Origin: Gemmatimonadota bacterium
GTDB lineage: Bacteria > ARS69
Length of the DNA: 48,985 bases
NCBI GenBank assembly: GCA_030747075.1
Contig: JASLLL010000018.1
Coordinates: 1-48,985 of the forward strand
Reading direction: 5' to 3'
A program made the translations under genes and the position numbers. Numbering within the stretch: the stretch's first letter is position 1; each line of letters starts with the position of its first letter. Of this stretch, positions 25,577 through 34,020 are shown piece after piece. The notes under the pieces were generated by a model, which did not search any database, was not told where the DNA came from, and saw only the letters and a program-made list of their open reading frames with translations.

Positions 25577-26427
25577 TCACGCTGTCGTCGCTCCGGGTCG
25601 AAGCGGGGCGGGAAGGCGTTGGAGGGGGTGCACACGCTCAGTCGGGGCGCGTCGTGCTGGACGGCGTGGACCTACATATTGCCGGTGGCGAATATGTAGG
25701 TCTTGTCGGGCCGAATGGAACGGGCAAGTCGTTGCTTCTTCAGACGATGGCGGGACTGCGCCCCCCGGCCGCCGGAGCCGTGATATGCGCCAGGGCGAAT
25801 CTGTACACCTCCCCCCCGCCCGCAGTTCGAGATTCCATCGGGATCGTTTTCCAGTCGCCGGATGATCAGATCGTCGGAAGCACGGTGGAGCAGGATCTGG
25901 CCTTTGCGCTGGAGAATCGCGGGGTCCCGCCGGAGGAGATGGCGTCCCGGGTCGCGGAATATGCGCACTGGGCCGGACTGGGTGAGCGCAGGAAGGCGGC
26001 CCCGCATCTCCTGAGCGAGGGCGAGAAGCAGCGATTAGCGCTGGCGTCGGTTCTGGTGACGATGCCGGATCTCCTCCTTCTGGACGAACCGACGGCCCGG
26101 CTGGACCCCGCCGGGCGGCGAGACTTCCGGGCGGCGATTGCCCGGGCGCGAGAGGAAACGGGCGTGACGGTGGTTCATGTGACGCACCGCTCGGAAGAAC
26201 TTCTGGAGGCGGACCGTATTGTGGGGATCGGCGAGGGGGTGATTCTCCGGGATGGACCCTCACGGGGGATTCTGGACGAACCGGACGCGGAGCGTTTCGG
26301 CATTCTCTGGTCGCCCCTTCATCGTCTGAGACGGCGGCTGGGTGCCACAGGGGAAGTTCCGGGGAGGCTTCTGGATTCCCGGTGGACCGAGGTGGCGGAA
26401 GTGCTGGAAGGAATGGGTGTGGCGTGA
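25573..26427 (+). CDS. ECF/Cbi-type ABC transporter ATPase (first)
   Basis: 284 residues, GTG start overlapping larC. Walker A GPNGTGKS at 46-53, Q-loop IVFQSPDDQIVGSTVEQDLAFALEN (the DDQ and VEQDLAFG-like pattern is typical of EcfA/CbiO), signature LSEGEKQR in place of LSGGQ, Walker B LLLLDEPTARLD, and the switch His in HVTHRSEE. It powers uptake of a vitamin or of nickel/cobalt together with EcfT and a substrate-binding S protein. Co-transcription with larBC suggests nickel; this is inference. No EcfT or S gene is present here. Confidence 0.9.
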   Translation: MITLSSLRVEAGREGVGGGAHAQSGRVVLDGVDLHIAGGEYVGLVGPNGTGKSLLLQTMAGLRPPAAGAVICARANLYTSPPPAVRDSIGIVFQSPDDQIVGSTVEQDLAFALENRGVPPEEMASRVAEYAHWAGLGERRKAAPHLLSEGEKQRLALASVLVTMPDLLLLDEPTARLDPAGRRDFRAAIARAREETGVTVVHVTHRSEELLEADRIVGIGEGVILRDGPSRGILDEPDAERFGILWSPLHRLRRRLGATGEVPGRLLDSRWTEVAEVLEGMGVA

Positions 26428-27251
26428 CGGTATTGAAGGCCGTGGGGGTTCGGTGGGTCGCTGACCGCGCGCTCCCCGGAGCGAGGGAGGTTCTTCGCGG
26501 AGTGGATCTGGAGATGTGTGGTGGGGAGTCGGTGGGGCTGGTGGGTTGCTCGGGAGCCGGGAAGACGACGCTGGCGCTGATTCTGGCGGGGCTCCTGGAG
26601 CCGGACTCGGGAGAGGTGATGCGCCCGGGGGAGGCCTGCGGCGTGGGCCTTGTATTCCAGGATCCCGAGCGCGCGTTCTTCGGGGAGACGGTGCTGGAGG
26701 ATGTGGCTTTCGGCGCGAGGAATGCCGGAGTCGCGGAACCGCGGGCGGTGGACCTTGCGCGTACTGCGCTGGTGGCGGTGGGGCTGGACCCCGATCGGTA
26801 CGGAGCGCGGGCGCCGCATACCCTTTCCGGCGGCGAGGCGCGCCGGGCAGCCATCGCCGGGGTGTTGGTCTGCGATCCGCCGGTGGTTCTCTTCGACGAA
26901 CCGACGGTCGGCCTGGACGCGGAAGGCGTTCGCTCCCTGCGCGAGGTCATTGCGCGGCTGACTGCGGATGACCGCGCGGTCGGCATCATCTCGCACGATC
27001 TCTCCTTCCTTGCGGACGAGTGTTCGCGCATTCTGGTTCTGGATGGCGGTTGCATTGCGTGGGAAGGGGCGCCCGCGGATCTCCCGGCCGGGCTGCCGCC
27101 CCAGTGGCGCGAGGATCCGGCCGCATGGGGTGGGGAACTCGCGGAACTGGTTGCGGGGCTTGTGGGGCGCGGCGTGTTGAAGGACGCGGTCCCGCCGAAT
27201 CCCGAGTTGGTGGCCGCGGCCTGGCTGGCGCAGCGAAGAAACGAGGTCTGA
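26424..27251 (+). CDS. ECF/Cbi-type ABC transporter ATPase (second)
   Basis: 275 residues, GTG start overlapping the first ATPase gene by GTGA; an earlier ATG in frame would overlap further and is less likely. Walker A GCSGAGKT at 41-48, Q-loop VFQDPERAFFGETVLEDVAFG, canonical signature LSGGEARR, Walker B VVLFDEPTVGLD, and switch His in IISHDLSF. Together with the upstream ATPase it probably forms the A1-A2 heterodimer of an energy-coupling-factor importer. The C-terminal 40 residues extend past the core fold. The next gene begins immediately after the stop. Confidence 0.9.
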   Translation: MTVLKAVGVRWVADRALPGAREVLRGVDLEMCGGESVGLVGCSGAGKTTLALILAGLLEPDSGEVMRPGEACGVGLVFQDPERAFFGETVLEDVAFGARNAGVAEPRAVDLARTALVAVGLDPDRYGARAPHTLSGGEARRAAIAGVLVCDPPVVLFDEPTVGLDAEGVRSLREVIARLTADDRAVGIISHDLSFLADECSRILVLDGGCIAWEGAPADLPAGLPPQWREDPAAWGGELAELVAGLVGRGVLKDAVPPNPELVAAAWLAQRRNEV

Positions 27252-27713
27252 GTGGTGCGAATCCTGGTGGATGCGGACGCCTGCCCGGTGAAGGACGAAA
27301 TCTACCGCGTGGCGCGCAGGCTGGAGACGCCGGTCACCGTCGTCGCGAACTCGTGGATGCGCATTCCACACGACCCGGGCGTGGACCTCGTGGTGGTCGG
27401 CAATGAACTTGACGCCGCAGATGACTGGATCGCGGAGCACGCGGGGAACCGGGACATTGTCGTGACGGCGGACATTCCACTGGCGGCGCGCTGCCTGGAG
27501 AAGGGGGCGCGTGTTGTCGGACCGAAGGGGCGGCCGTTCACCACCGACTCCATCGGTGAAGCGCTCGCCAGCCGTGAACTCTTGTCCCAACTGCGTGAGA
27601 TGGGGATCGCTTCGGAGGGTCCGCCGCCGTTTCAGAAGCGCGACCGCTCTTCGTTTCTGCACAAACTGGACGAGATGATCCGCGCCATTCGCCGGGAGGC
27701 GGAGAGTTCGTGA
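27252..27713 (+). CDS. YaiI/YqxD family protein (UPF0178, DUF188)
   Basis: 153 residues. Starts with GTG directly after the preceding stop; a second GTG one codon on is an equal candidate. Family landmarks: ILVDADACPVKDEIYRVA with clustered Asp residues, VTADIPLAARCLEKGARVVGPKGRPFT, SIGEALASRELLSQLRE, and KRDRSSFLHKLD. The fold is PIN-like and the family is a presumed nuclease of unknown target. It is the last gene of the lar operon; its stop (27711-27713) abuts the stop of the convergent MDR gene with no base between. Confidence 0.93.
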   Translation: MVRILVDADACPVKDEIYRVARRLETPVTVVANSWMRIPHDPGVDLVVVGNELDAADDWIAEHAGNRDIVVTADIPLAARCLEKGARVVGPKGRPFTTDSIGEALASRELLSQLREMGIASEGPPPFQKRDRSSFLHKLDEMIRAIRREAESS

Positions 27714-28676
27714 CTAGCCGATCCGTCTCGGCGGCGGGTAGACCACACGCTGCAGAAGGCCTGCGCCCGGCGGGCCGAGGAGTGCGGTCAGGTAGGAGTG
27801 CGGAAACTCGCTGAAGGGGCAGTCGTCCGCGAAAGCGGCCTCCGGCAGTCCGCCGAGGTCGGCACCTCTGGCGAAGTACTCCGCGAGAAATGCGCCCAAC
27901 TGCGGATGCGAACCCGACTTGCCCAGAAACAACCCCTTCGCGAAAAAGTCGCGGCTCAACACATACTCTTCATGCGATCGGTCCGCCGCGATGACGATCG
28001 ATCCCCCACTTTGCACGGCACCTTGAAGCGATCGAAAGCCGGATGCCGACCCTGCGCAGTCGAACGCGGACTGGACCTCTCCGCGGCCCGTGTCTTCGAC
28101 CACGGCGACCTCGCCGGGCCACCGGATCCCGGCAAGGAGTGCGCGGCGGTCGGCGCGGCGCTCCACAATGCGCACCGGGCCACGGGTATGCAGTACGGCC
28201 TCCCATGCGGTCAGCGCGCCGAGGATTCCACCACCGAGCACGAGGCACTCTTCGCCCGGTCGGGGGTCCGCCGTGTCGACGGCATGGCGCGCATCCGCGG
28301 CGAGCACGCCGAGCAGCGCGACTTCGTCCGGGACGCCCGGGGGGATGCGCAGGAAGCGATGGTACGGCAGAAGCGAAAAGTCCCGATGCCCGAGCGTGGC
28401 GATTCCCCGCTCACCGACGAGCGTTCCGTCTTGCGCCTCCATGATCACCACGACATTGAGGGAGCCCGGTTGCCTTGGGTATCGGCCTGCGCCGGAGGAG
28501 CCGTGCAGTGCGGCGCGCTCCGAACCCGGACTGATGGCGCCCAGGCGAGAGGCGACCAGTACTTCTCCGGGCGCGGGTGGCGGGAGAGCCGTCACCGTGC
28601 GATCCAGCCGACCCGGGTCGGTGAGCAACCACTCGGTTGCGCGAACCACCGTTTGCGCGGGCGCCTGCGGAGTCAA
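27714..28676 (-). CDS. MDR-superfamily (zinc alcohol dehydrogenase-like) oxidoreductase
   Basis: 320 residues if translation begins at the TTG (28674-28676) that overlaps the kinase stop as TTGA; a GTG nine codons later is an alternative. N-terminal GroES-like part: LPPPAPGEVLVASRLGAISPGSERAAL and an AEDARHAVDTADP-like stretch. The Rossmann motif is VLGGGILGALTAW. The usual catalytic-zinc Cys/His set and the structural-zinc cysteine cluster are not evident, so it may be zinc-independent. Close relatives reduce or dehydrogenate sugars, pigments or lipids; the substrate is unknown. Coupling to the nucleoside-kinase-like gene hints at a shared pathway. Confidence 0.78.
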   Translation of the reverse strand: MTPQAPAQTVVRATEWLLTDPGRLDRTVTALPPPAPGEVLVASRLGAISPGSERAALHGSSGAGRYPRQPGSLNVVVIMEAQDGTLVGERGIATLGHRDFSLLPYHRFLRIPPGVPDEVALLGVLAADARHAVDTADPRPGEECLVLGGGILGALTAWEAVLHTRGPVRIVERRADRRALLAGIRWPGEVAVVEDTGRGEVQSAFDCAGSASGFRSLQGAVQSGGSIVIAADRSHEEYVLSRDFFAKGLFLGKSGSHPQLGAFLAEYFARGADLGGLPEAAFADDCPFSEFPHSYLTALLGPPGAGLLQRVVYPPPRRIG

Positions 28677-30004
28677 TGGACGCTGTACCGGCTGCCCCCG
28701 ATGAACTCGCGGAGGATGGACGAGTCGGGAACGATGGACTCGTCGTCGACATTTTCCAGCGAGTCGAGCAGCGCATGAGTTCTCTCTGCCCGGATCACGG
28801 CGTCGGTTCGGGCATCGTCGCCTCGCCACTTCTCCAGGAACGGCGGGAACTGATCGAAGAGGTACTTCTTGAGATAGAGAAGTTCATACGGCAGCGACCC
28901 GTTGACCACATAGTCCACGGAACCCTGGTGCGGGATGATGTGCTTCAGTTCACTTCGGCGAACGAAGTGCCAGTGCAGAATAGTCTCTTCCGTGGAGTAG
29001 CCCCGATGGCGGGAGTCGCGGAGCATGCGCCGGAGGAGGCGGATGTCGGTCCAGCGAACATACCGGCCGTCCTCGCCTTTGAGCTGGCTGATCGTCTCGA
29101 TATAGAGGCGGAACTTGTGTTCATCCGGGACAGACGCAGTGAGTCCGCCATACAGGCCGTGAAGAGTGTCGAGCAGAATGACCGTGTCCGGCCCGGGGTT
29201 GAAACGCGTGGTTTCCGGAAGGCGAAGGCCGGTCTTGAAGTCATAGTTCGGCATGTCGATGCCGCGCCCCTGATCCAGGCTGGCAAGGTGTTCATTGATG
29301 AGCGCCAAGTCCATGGCTTCAGGCGTTTCGAAGTCATGGTCTCCGAACTCGTCCTGAGGGTGGCATTCGAGATTGAAGAAGTAGTTGTCGAGCGACATTG
29401 GAATGACATGGAGTCCCTCCGCTTCCAGCCTCTCGGACAACTTGTGCATGGTGGTTGTCTTGCCGGATGAACTCGGTCCCGCGACGATCACAAACCGCAG
29501 GTTCTCCCTGCGCGAAACCACGGCCCGCGCCGCGCCGTCGAGGATGGACTCGTAGCGCGCTTCAGATTCCTGAATCAGCGCGGGGAGCTTTCCATTACGG
29601 ACGATCTCATTCAGGCCCGCGACCGTGTGGCAGCCTCGCTCCACATTCCAGTCGAGTTGCTCCCACATCGTCCGGTACGGAATGGGTTCGATCCGGGAAG
29701 ACTCACTCCATCTCCGGACGCGCTCGCGGTCATGCCTGTAGAGAATGTACGCCTTGGCGGTTCGGGCGTGCCCGCTGTGGATCAGTACCCTCTCCACGAC
29801 ATCCTGAATCTCCTCCACGGTCGGAGGCTGATCCGCCGGATAGGCCTTCCCCAGCAGTGCGACCACCTTCGCGGACAGACTCTCCGAGAGGGCACGATCA
29901 TGCCCGCCCTGCGCCGCGGCAGCCTTGTAGATGGCGAGCGTGACGCGCTCCGCATCGAAGGGAACGGAACGGCCGTCGCGTTTGAGCACTTCCTGAACCG
30001 GCAC
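28673..30004 (-). CDS. ATP-cone domain fused to uridine kinase-like P-loop kinase
   Basis: 443 residues, GTG start after GAGGAAACC. Residues 3-90 are an ATP-cone: EVLKRDGRSVPFDAERVTLAIYKA, ERVLIHSGHARTAKAYILYR. This nucleotide-sensing module is best known from NrdR and ribonucleotide reductases. From about residue 168 a phosphoribulokinase/uridine kinase fold begins with P-loop AGPSSSGKTTT (175-185), then MSLDNYFF, FETPEAMD, MPNYDFKTG and VILLDTLHGLYGGLTASV. Other bacterial proteins of this kinase type often carry a TGS-like N-terminus instead. ATP/dATP-controlled nucleoside phosphorylation is plausible but inferred. It lies 89 bases downstream of gltA with a hairpin between, and overlaps the MDR gene. 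Confidence 0.88.
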   Translation of the reverse strand: MPVQEVLKRDGRSVPFDAERVTLAIYKAAAAQGGHDRALSESLSAKVVALLGKAYPADQPPTVEEIQDVVERVLIHSGHARTAKAYILYRHDRERVRRWSESSRIEPIPYRTMWEQLDWNVERGCHTVAGLNEIVRNGKLPALIQESEARYESILDGAARAVVSRRENLRFVIVAGPSSSGKTTTMHKLSERLEAEGLHVIPMSLDNYFFNLECHPQDEFGDHDFETPEAMDLALINEHLASLDQGRGIDMPNYDFKTGLRLPETTRFNPGPDTVILLDTLHGLYGGLTASVPDEHKFRLYIETISQLKGEDGRYVRWTDIRLLRRMLRDSRHRGYSTEETILHWHFVRRSELKHIIPHQGSVDYVVNGSLPYELLYLKKYLFDQFPPFLEKWRGDDARTDAVIRAERTHALLDSLENVDDESIVPDSSILREFIGGSRYSVH

Positions 30005-30043
30005 GGTTTCCTCGGGGGACGGGGAGAGGCGTGATGGAGAAGC

Positions 30044-30067
30044 CCGGGGAGACGGCAGTCTCCCCGG
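30044..30067 (-). terminator. 10-bp perfect hairpin between gltA and the kinase gene
   Basis: Arms 30044-30053 and 30058-30067 pair perfectly with a 4-base loop. The hairpin sits 27 bases after the citrate synthase stop and 39 bases before the kinase start. There is no T-run, so it may be a partial terminator, processing site or mRNA stabiliser. Confidence 0.5.
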
Positions 30068-30093
30068 ACCGGACGCTTTGGGTCCGCCGCGCG

Positions 30094-31242
30094 CTAGCGG
30101 TCGGCCATCGGAGTATACGCGACATCGTGCTCACCCAGGAAGTCCTGGCGCGGGCGGAAGATGCGATTGTCCTGCATCTGCTCACAGTAGTGCGCCAGAT
30201 ATCCCGCGACCCGGGCAACCCCGAAAATCGGCGTGAACAGGACCGTCTCGAACCCCATCTTCAGATAGACGGTGCCGGAGAAGAAATCCACATTCGGATA
30301 GATTCCCTTGGGTCCCAGCTTCTCGGCGGCCGCGGCTTCGACCTCGGATGCGATGTCGTAGAGCTTCGTGGAGCCAAGTTCCTCAAAGACGCGCGTCGCG
30401 AGTTTCTGCAGCGAGTATGCGCGGGGGTCCTTCACCTTGTAGACACGGTGTCCGAGCCCCATGATCTTCTTCTTCGTGGCGATGGCGTCCTCCAGCCATG
30501 CGCGCGCGTTCTCGGGTTCTCCGATCTCGTCCAGCATATCGAGAACGCGCTCGTTGGCTCCGCCGTGAAGCGGCCCACCCAACGAGCCGAGCCCGGCAGA
30601 GACCGCCGCGTACGGATCTGCCAGCGAGGAACTGACCACCCGGCAGGTGAAGGTGGATGCGTTCTGCGTGTGTTCCGCGTGAAGGATGAGCGCGACATCC
30701 AGCGCGTGCGCGGCAACCTCCGCCGGTTCTTCCGCGTTCAGCATGTAGAGGAAGTTGGCGGCGTGGCTCAGGTCCTCGCGCGGGGCAACGGCCCCGAGCC
30801 CCTTCATTCTGCGCGCGATGGCGGCCAGAAGCGTCGGCGCCTGGGCAATGATGCGTCGCGCGGAAATGTCGCGTTGGGCCGCATCCACCGCTCCGGTGCG
30901 TGGGTGATAGAGGCCCATCGCGGCGACCGCAGTCTGGAGCGCGCACATGGGGTGCATGTCGCGGGGGAAGGCGCGGATCATTTCGAGAAGCTGCGGAGCC
31001 ACGGTTCTATAAGAGCACAGCGAGTCTTCGAACTCCGTCAGTTCCGTCCGGGTGGGGAGCTTGCCGTAGAGGAGAAGAAAGCAGGTCTCTTCAAAGGTGC
31101 TGTGCTCCGCGAGATTCTCGATGCGGATTCCGCGGTATTCCAGGATTCCGTTCTCGCCGTCCACGAACCCCACATGGGACTGGGCGGCGATGACCCCTGC
31201 GAGTCCGGGGACAAAAGTCGTCGGAGACGTGGCCTGTGACAC
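30094..31242 (-). CDS. gltA: Citrate synthase
   Basis: 382 residues from the GTG at 31242, which follows GGGAGG by 8 bases; the frame is open much further upstream but without homology. Family landmarks: GLAGVIAAQSHVGFVDGENGILEYRGI, CFLLLYGKLP, ILHAEHTQNASTF, GSLGGPLHGGANERVLDML (first catalytic His region), MGLGHRVYKVKDPRA (second catalytic His), and NVDFFSGTVYLKMG (catalytic Asp region). It condenses oxaloacetate and acetyl-CoA; a methylcitrate role cannot be excluded. The aconitase gene lies 4 kb away on the same strand. Confidence 0.95.
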   Translation of the reverse strand: MSQATSPTTFVPGLAGVIAAQSHVGFVDGENGILEYRGIRIENLAEHSTFEETCFLLLYGKLPTRTELTEFEDSLCSYRTVAPQLLEMIRAFPRDMHPMCALQTAVAAMGLYHPRTGAVDAAQRDISARRIIAQAPTLLAAIARRMKGLGAVAPREDLSHAANFLYMLNAEEPAEVAAHALDVALILHAEHTQNASTFTCRVVSSSLADPYAAVSAGLGSLGGPLHGGANERVLDMLDEIGEPENARAWLEDAIATKKKIMGLGHRVYKVKDPRAYSLQKLATRVFEELGSTKLYDIASEVEAAAAEKLGPKGIYPNVDFFSGTVYLKMGFETVLFTPIFGVARVAGYLAHYCEQMQDNRIFRPRQDFLGEHDVAYTPMADR

Positions 31243-31576
31243 TTTGCTGACCTCCCGTGGAGCCGGCCGAAGGCGCGACCGGGCGGAGGGGATCTCCTCG
31301 CCGACCGGGCCGTTGGCCTGCTGCGTGTGTGATCGGGCGACGCCGGGACTCCTGCCTGCCGAATCCTCCGGAGACCGCGTTGGAGCAGGGAGCGAGTCGA
31401 CGCCACTTTGTCCAATCTCCCGCGCACCCCCCCCTTTCGTCAAGGGGCGGACGGCGGATTCCGCACGGTCCGGCCGGAAAGAGGGGAGGAACCTCGAAGA
31501 CCGGTCATGTCTGCGTCGGGAAGTAGAGAGATGCGGAAATGCGCATATATACATACAACATCGTGCGCGATGCGGG
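31243..31576. other. 334-base region upstream of gltA
   Basis: No gene seen. It holds the candidate gltA promoter (31414-31443), a GGCGGAGG/CCTCGCC imperfect hairpin near 31270-31295 in the leader, and an AT-rich patch at 31544-31560 in an otherwise GC-rich sequence. Confidence 0.4.
31414..31443 (-). promoter_or_regulatory. Candidate sigma-70 promoter of gltA
   Basis: On the reverse strand TTGACG (31443-31438) and GAGATT (31419-31414) are 18 bases apart. This would give a leader of about 165 bases before the GTG at 31242. Confidence 0.4.
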
Positions 31577-32965
31577 CTACTGCGCGTGCCCGGTCGGCTT
31601 CCCGGAGTCGATCCGGAGCGAGCCATCCAGGCCATAGGTCCACCGAAACAGGATGTCCTCTCCCGGCGTCTTTCGGGCGGCCTCGATGAGCGCGGTCTGC
31701 GGGTGGCGGGGATAAGCGGACGCGAGGCGATCGGCCGCGGCCTGCTGCGCGGGTGCATCCTTCAGGCCGCGCGCGAGGTTCCACTCCATGAAGAGCGCGG
31801 CCGCAGCGGTATCCGGGTCCGGGTCCATCCGCAGCGTGGCGGCGGTCGCCTCGCGTCCGCTCTCCGGATCTCCCGACGCGAGTTGGGCCTCCGCGAAGAG
31901 GAGTTGCGCGGGCGCAAAGGCCGGGGCGACCGAGAGCATCTTCTTCGTGGCGCGGAGAACCGCATCCGGCTTGGAGGTGGACTGCTCGCGCAGCGCACAG
32001 AAGGCGCGATACACCTCTGCGGGGAGGTCCCCGTCAGCGACTTCCTGCAGGCATCGGATCTCCCGCTGTACGGTGAAGAACACCGCCTGCCTCGCCGCGC
32101 ACTCCCGGTAGTCCGCCAGCGCTCCTTCGTCGTCCTCCTGGAGAAAACGCGTCCATGCGCGCTGATACCACCCGAAGGGCCACTCCGGGCGCAGGTCGAT
32201 CGCCCTTGTGAGGGAGTCCCGCGATCCGGCAAGGTCTTCCCGAAGCAGGAGGTCCACCCCGCGTCTCACCAGATGCCCGATGAGGCGGTCCCTGTGGGGT
32301 TCCTGATTCTGACAGACCTCGCAAACTTCGTCGAGCAACGCAGTGGCGTCGGCGTGGGCATTCCCCAGATTCGCCAGATCCACAGACGCAAGAAGCGCGT
32401 CGGCGAGAACCCTGCCGTCTTCCCCTTTTCTGGCGGCCTCCAGGCTTGCCTCCATCGCCTGTCGAGCCTGTCCGTAGTTCTCCTGCGTCATGGCGACACC
32501 GACCGCCACCAGAAGGAGCCCGCTGCGCAGGGCAAAGACCTCCGGCGTCTCCTGGGCATTCAGGAGAACATTGAGCCCACGGAACGCCAGAGTCAGCGCG
32601 CTCTGAGGATCCTCCGCGTTGTAGTGCTCCTGAGCGTCGCCCAGTCGGACCCGGGCGATGTCCAACTCCAGCCGCACCCCCTCCTTGCGAAACCAGGCCA
32701 GGGGTTCCGGGTCGCAGAACTTCTCCGTGTAGATCACCACGAGGTTCATCATCAACCGCCGCGCTTCTTCCCGTCCCGGGGAACCCTCCTCCAGCGTGGC
32801 GATCTCGTCCTTCAGTTCGAGGATGAGGGCCTTCCCGCCTGCGCGGTTTTCGTCGAGCATACGGCTGATGGCGACTTCGTCGTCCGCATCAAATGCGGCC
32901 CCCAGGCGGGGGCGAAGGGAGGACGGGACAGCCCGTCGGTGAGGAAAGCGGTCAAGGAAGGACAT
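31577..32965 (-). CDS. Cytoplasmic TPR-like repeat protein
   Basis: 462 residues from the ATG at 32965 (MSFLDRFPHRR), after GGGAGA. It has no signal peptide or membrane helix. The length is mostly helical pairs of TPR/SEL1 type, for example YGQARQAMEASLEAARKGEDGRVLADALL, DLAGSRDSLTRAIDLRPEWPFGWYQRAWTRFLQEDDEGALADYRECAA and PAQLLFAEAQLASGDPESGREATAATLRMDP. It probably acts as a scaffold or regulator. It is divergent from the MerR-type gene at 33298. No specific family is recognised. Confidence 0.75.
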   Translation of the reverse strand: MSFLDRFPHRRAVPSSLRPRLGAAFDADDEVAISRMLDENRAGGKALILELKDEIATLEEGSPGREEARRLMMNLVVIYTEKFCDPEPLAWFRKEGVRLELDIARVRLGDAQEHYNAEDPQSALTLAFRGLNVLLNAQETPEVFALRSGLLLVAVGVAMTQENYGQARQAMEASLEAARKGEDGRVLADALLASVDLANLGNAHADATALLDEVCEVCQNQEPHRDRLIGHLVRRGVDLLLREDLAGSRDSLTRAIDLRPEWPFGWYQRAWTRFLQEDDEGALADYRECAARQAVFFTVQREIRCLQEVADGDLPAEVYRAFCALREQSTSKPDAVLRATKKMLSVAPAFAPAQLLFAEAQLASGDPESGREATAATLRMDPDPDTAAAALFMEWNLARGLKDAPAQQAAADRLASAYPRHPQTALIEAARKTPGEDILFRWTYGLDGSLRIDSGKPTGHAQ

Positions 32966-33297
32966 GGCGATCTCCCGGGGAGCACAGTGTGCGTCACGGG
33001 GCATCCTAGCAGAGATCCGCGCGAGAGGCAGCGGGAAGGCGGTCTGAGGGTCTCGCCCGCGGCGTCGGCATACGACTTCACTCTCACCCATGGTGGATGA
33101 TTTGCAAGAAAGTCCCGCCCGGGGTCTTGACGGTACCGATGAACACGGGTATGTTGACACTACAACTGTACGGTGGGTGGTTCGTGGGGGCGGTGGAACG
33201 GGTGTCGTGGCAACCAGTTATACCGGCGCCGAACCGGCCCCACTCCGGGCGGAATTCTTTTCGGGTTGCGTTTGGTACTTTGCGGGAGAAGATCGAA
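32966..33297. other. 332-base divergent intergenic region
   Basis: Separates the TPR gene (-) from the MerR-type gene (+). It contains a good -35/-10 pair for the plus strand (33127-33155), a TACA-AC-TGTA inverted repeat (33161-33170) just downstream, and a second -10-like TGGTACTTT (33273-33281). No clear promoter was found for the minus-strand gene. Confidence 0.4.
33127..33155 (+). promoter_or_regulatory. Candidate sigma-70 promoter of the MerR-type regulator
   Basis: TTGACG (33127-33132) and TATGTT (33150-33155) with an ideal 17-base spacer. A TACA-AC-TGTA inverted repeat lies 5 bases beyond the -10, a possible autoregulatory site. Confidence 0.5.
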
Positions 33298-33987
33298 ATG
33301 GTGGACCCCAGCTACGATCCGGACATTCGCTACACCATCTCGGAACTTGAGGAGCGGTCGGGCGTGTCTCGCCGGACCATCCACTACTACATATCCCGGG
33401 ATCTCCTGCTCCCCGCGGAAGGAGCCGGGCCGAGCGCCACCTACGGCGACGGACACCTGCTGAGGCTTCGGCTCATTGCGGTCCTGAAGGGCGCGAGGCT
33501 CCGCCTCGAGGGAATCCGGGAGATCTTACAGGGGAAGGAACCGGAGGAGATGGCGGTGCTTCTGGAGGAACTGAGATTGCCGCCCCCGCGGGGAAGCAGG
33601 GAATCTCCCTCGCAGGCGCTTCTGTGGCGGCTGGCGAAACACACGGCGAATATGCCGCTTCGACGGACCCGTCGGGACAGCGACCTGAGGAGGCTCCGGG
33701 CGGATCGATCCGAGCTGGATTTGATGGCTCACGACGCTCTGTGCCTGCCGTTCGAGCCCGGCCAGGATGCGGATCCGGGGGCGGTGGTGCGGGGGCTTCA
33801 TGCGGAGAACGCGGAGGCATGGAGACGGCTTCAGGTGACTCCGGATCTGGAGATTCACTATCGAACGGGCGGGGGAGGCCCGTTTCGTCGAAAGCTGAAT
33901 GAACTGGTGAAGCAGGTTCGTGAGTTGTTCGCGGAGGAGGACGAGGGGGCTTTCGCCCCGGAAGAGGAGGAGGGGCCGACAGAATAG
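33298..33987 (+). CDS. MerR-family transcriptional regulator
   Basis: 229 residues from the ATG at 33298, preceded by GGGAG. The N-terminal winged helix-turn-helix is clear: RYTISELEERSGVSRRTIHYYISRDLLLPAEGAG (about 11-44), followed by the helix LRLRLIAVLKGARLRLEGIREIL. The C-terminal 150 residues are basic, then acidic (EEDEGAFAPEEEEGPTE), and match no effector domain I know; there is no cysteine cluster for metal binding. It may autoregulate and control the ARPP-1 gene 270 bases downstream or the divergent TPR gene. Confidence 0.85.
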   Translation: MVDPSYDPDIRYTISELEERSGVSRRTIHYYISRDLLLPAEGAGPSATYGDGHLLRLRLIAVLKGARLRLEGIREILQGKEPEEMAVLLEELRLPPPRGSRESPSQALLWRLAKHTANMPLRRTRRDSDLRRLRADRSELDLMAHDALCLPFEPGQDADPGAVVRGLHAENAEAWRRLQVTPDLEIHYRTGGGGPFRRKLNELVKQVRELFAEEDEGAFAPEEEEGPTE

Positions 33988-34020
33988 AGGCTTACCCGGC
34001 GTGGTGTCGGGGCGAAGTGA

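Noticed and set aside
31243-31758. N-terminal extension of citrate synthase to an upstream ATG
   Set aside because: The extension is Arg/Pro-rich, overlaps the neighbouring TPR gene and lacks homology; the GTG at 31242 has a GGGAGG site and gives the normal length.
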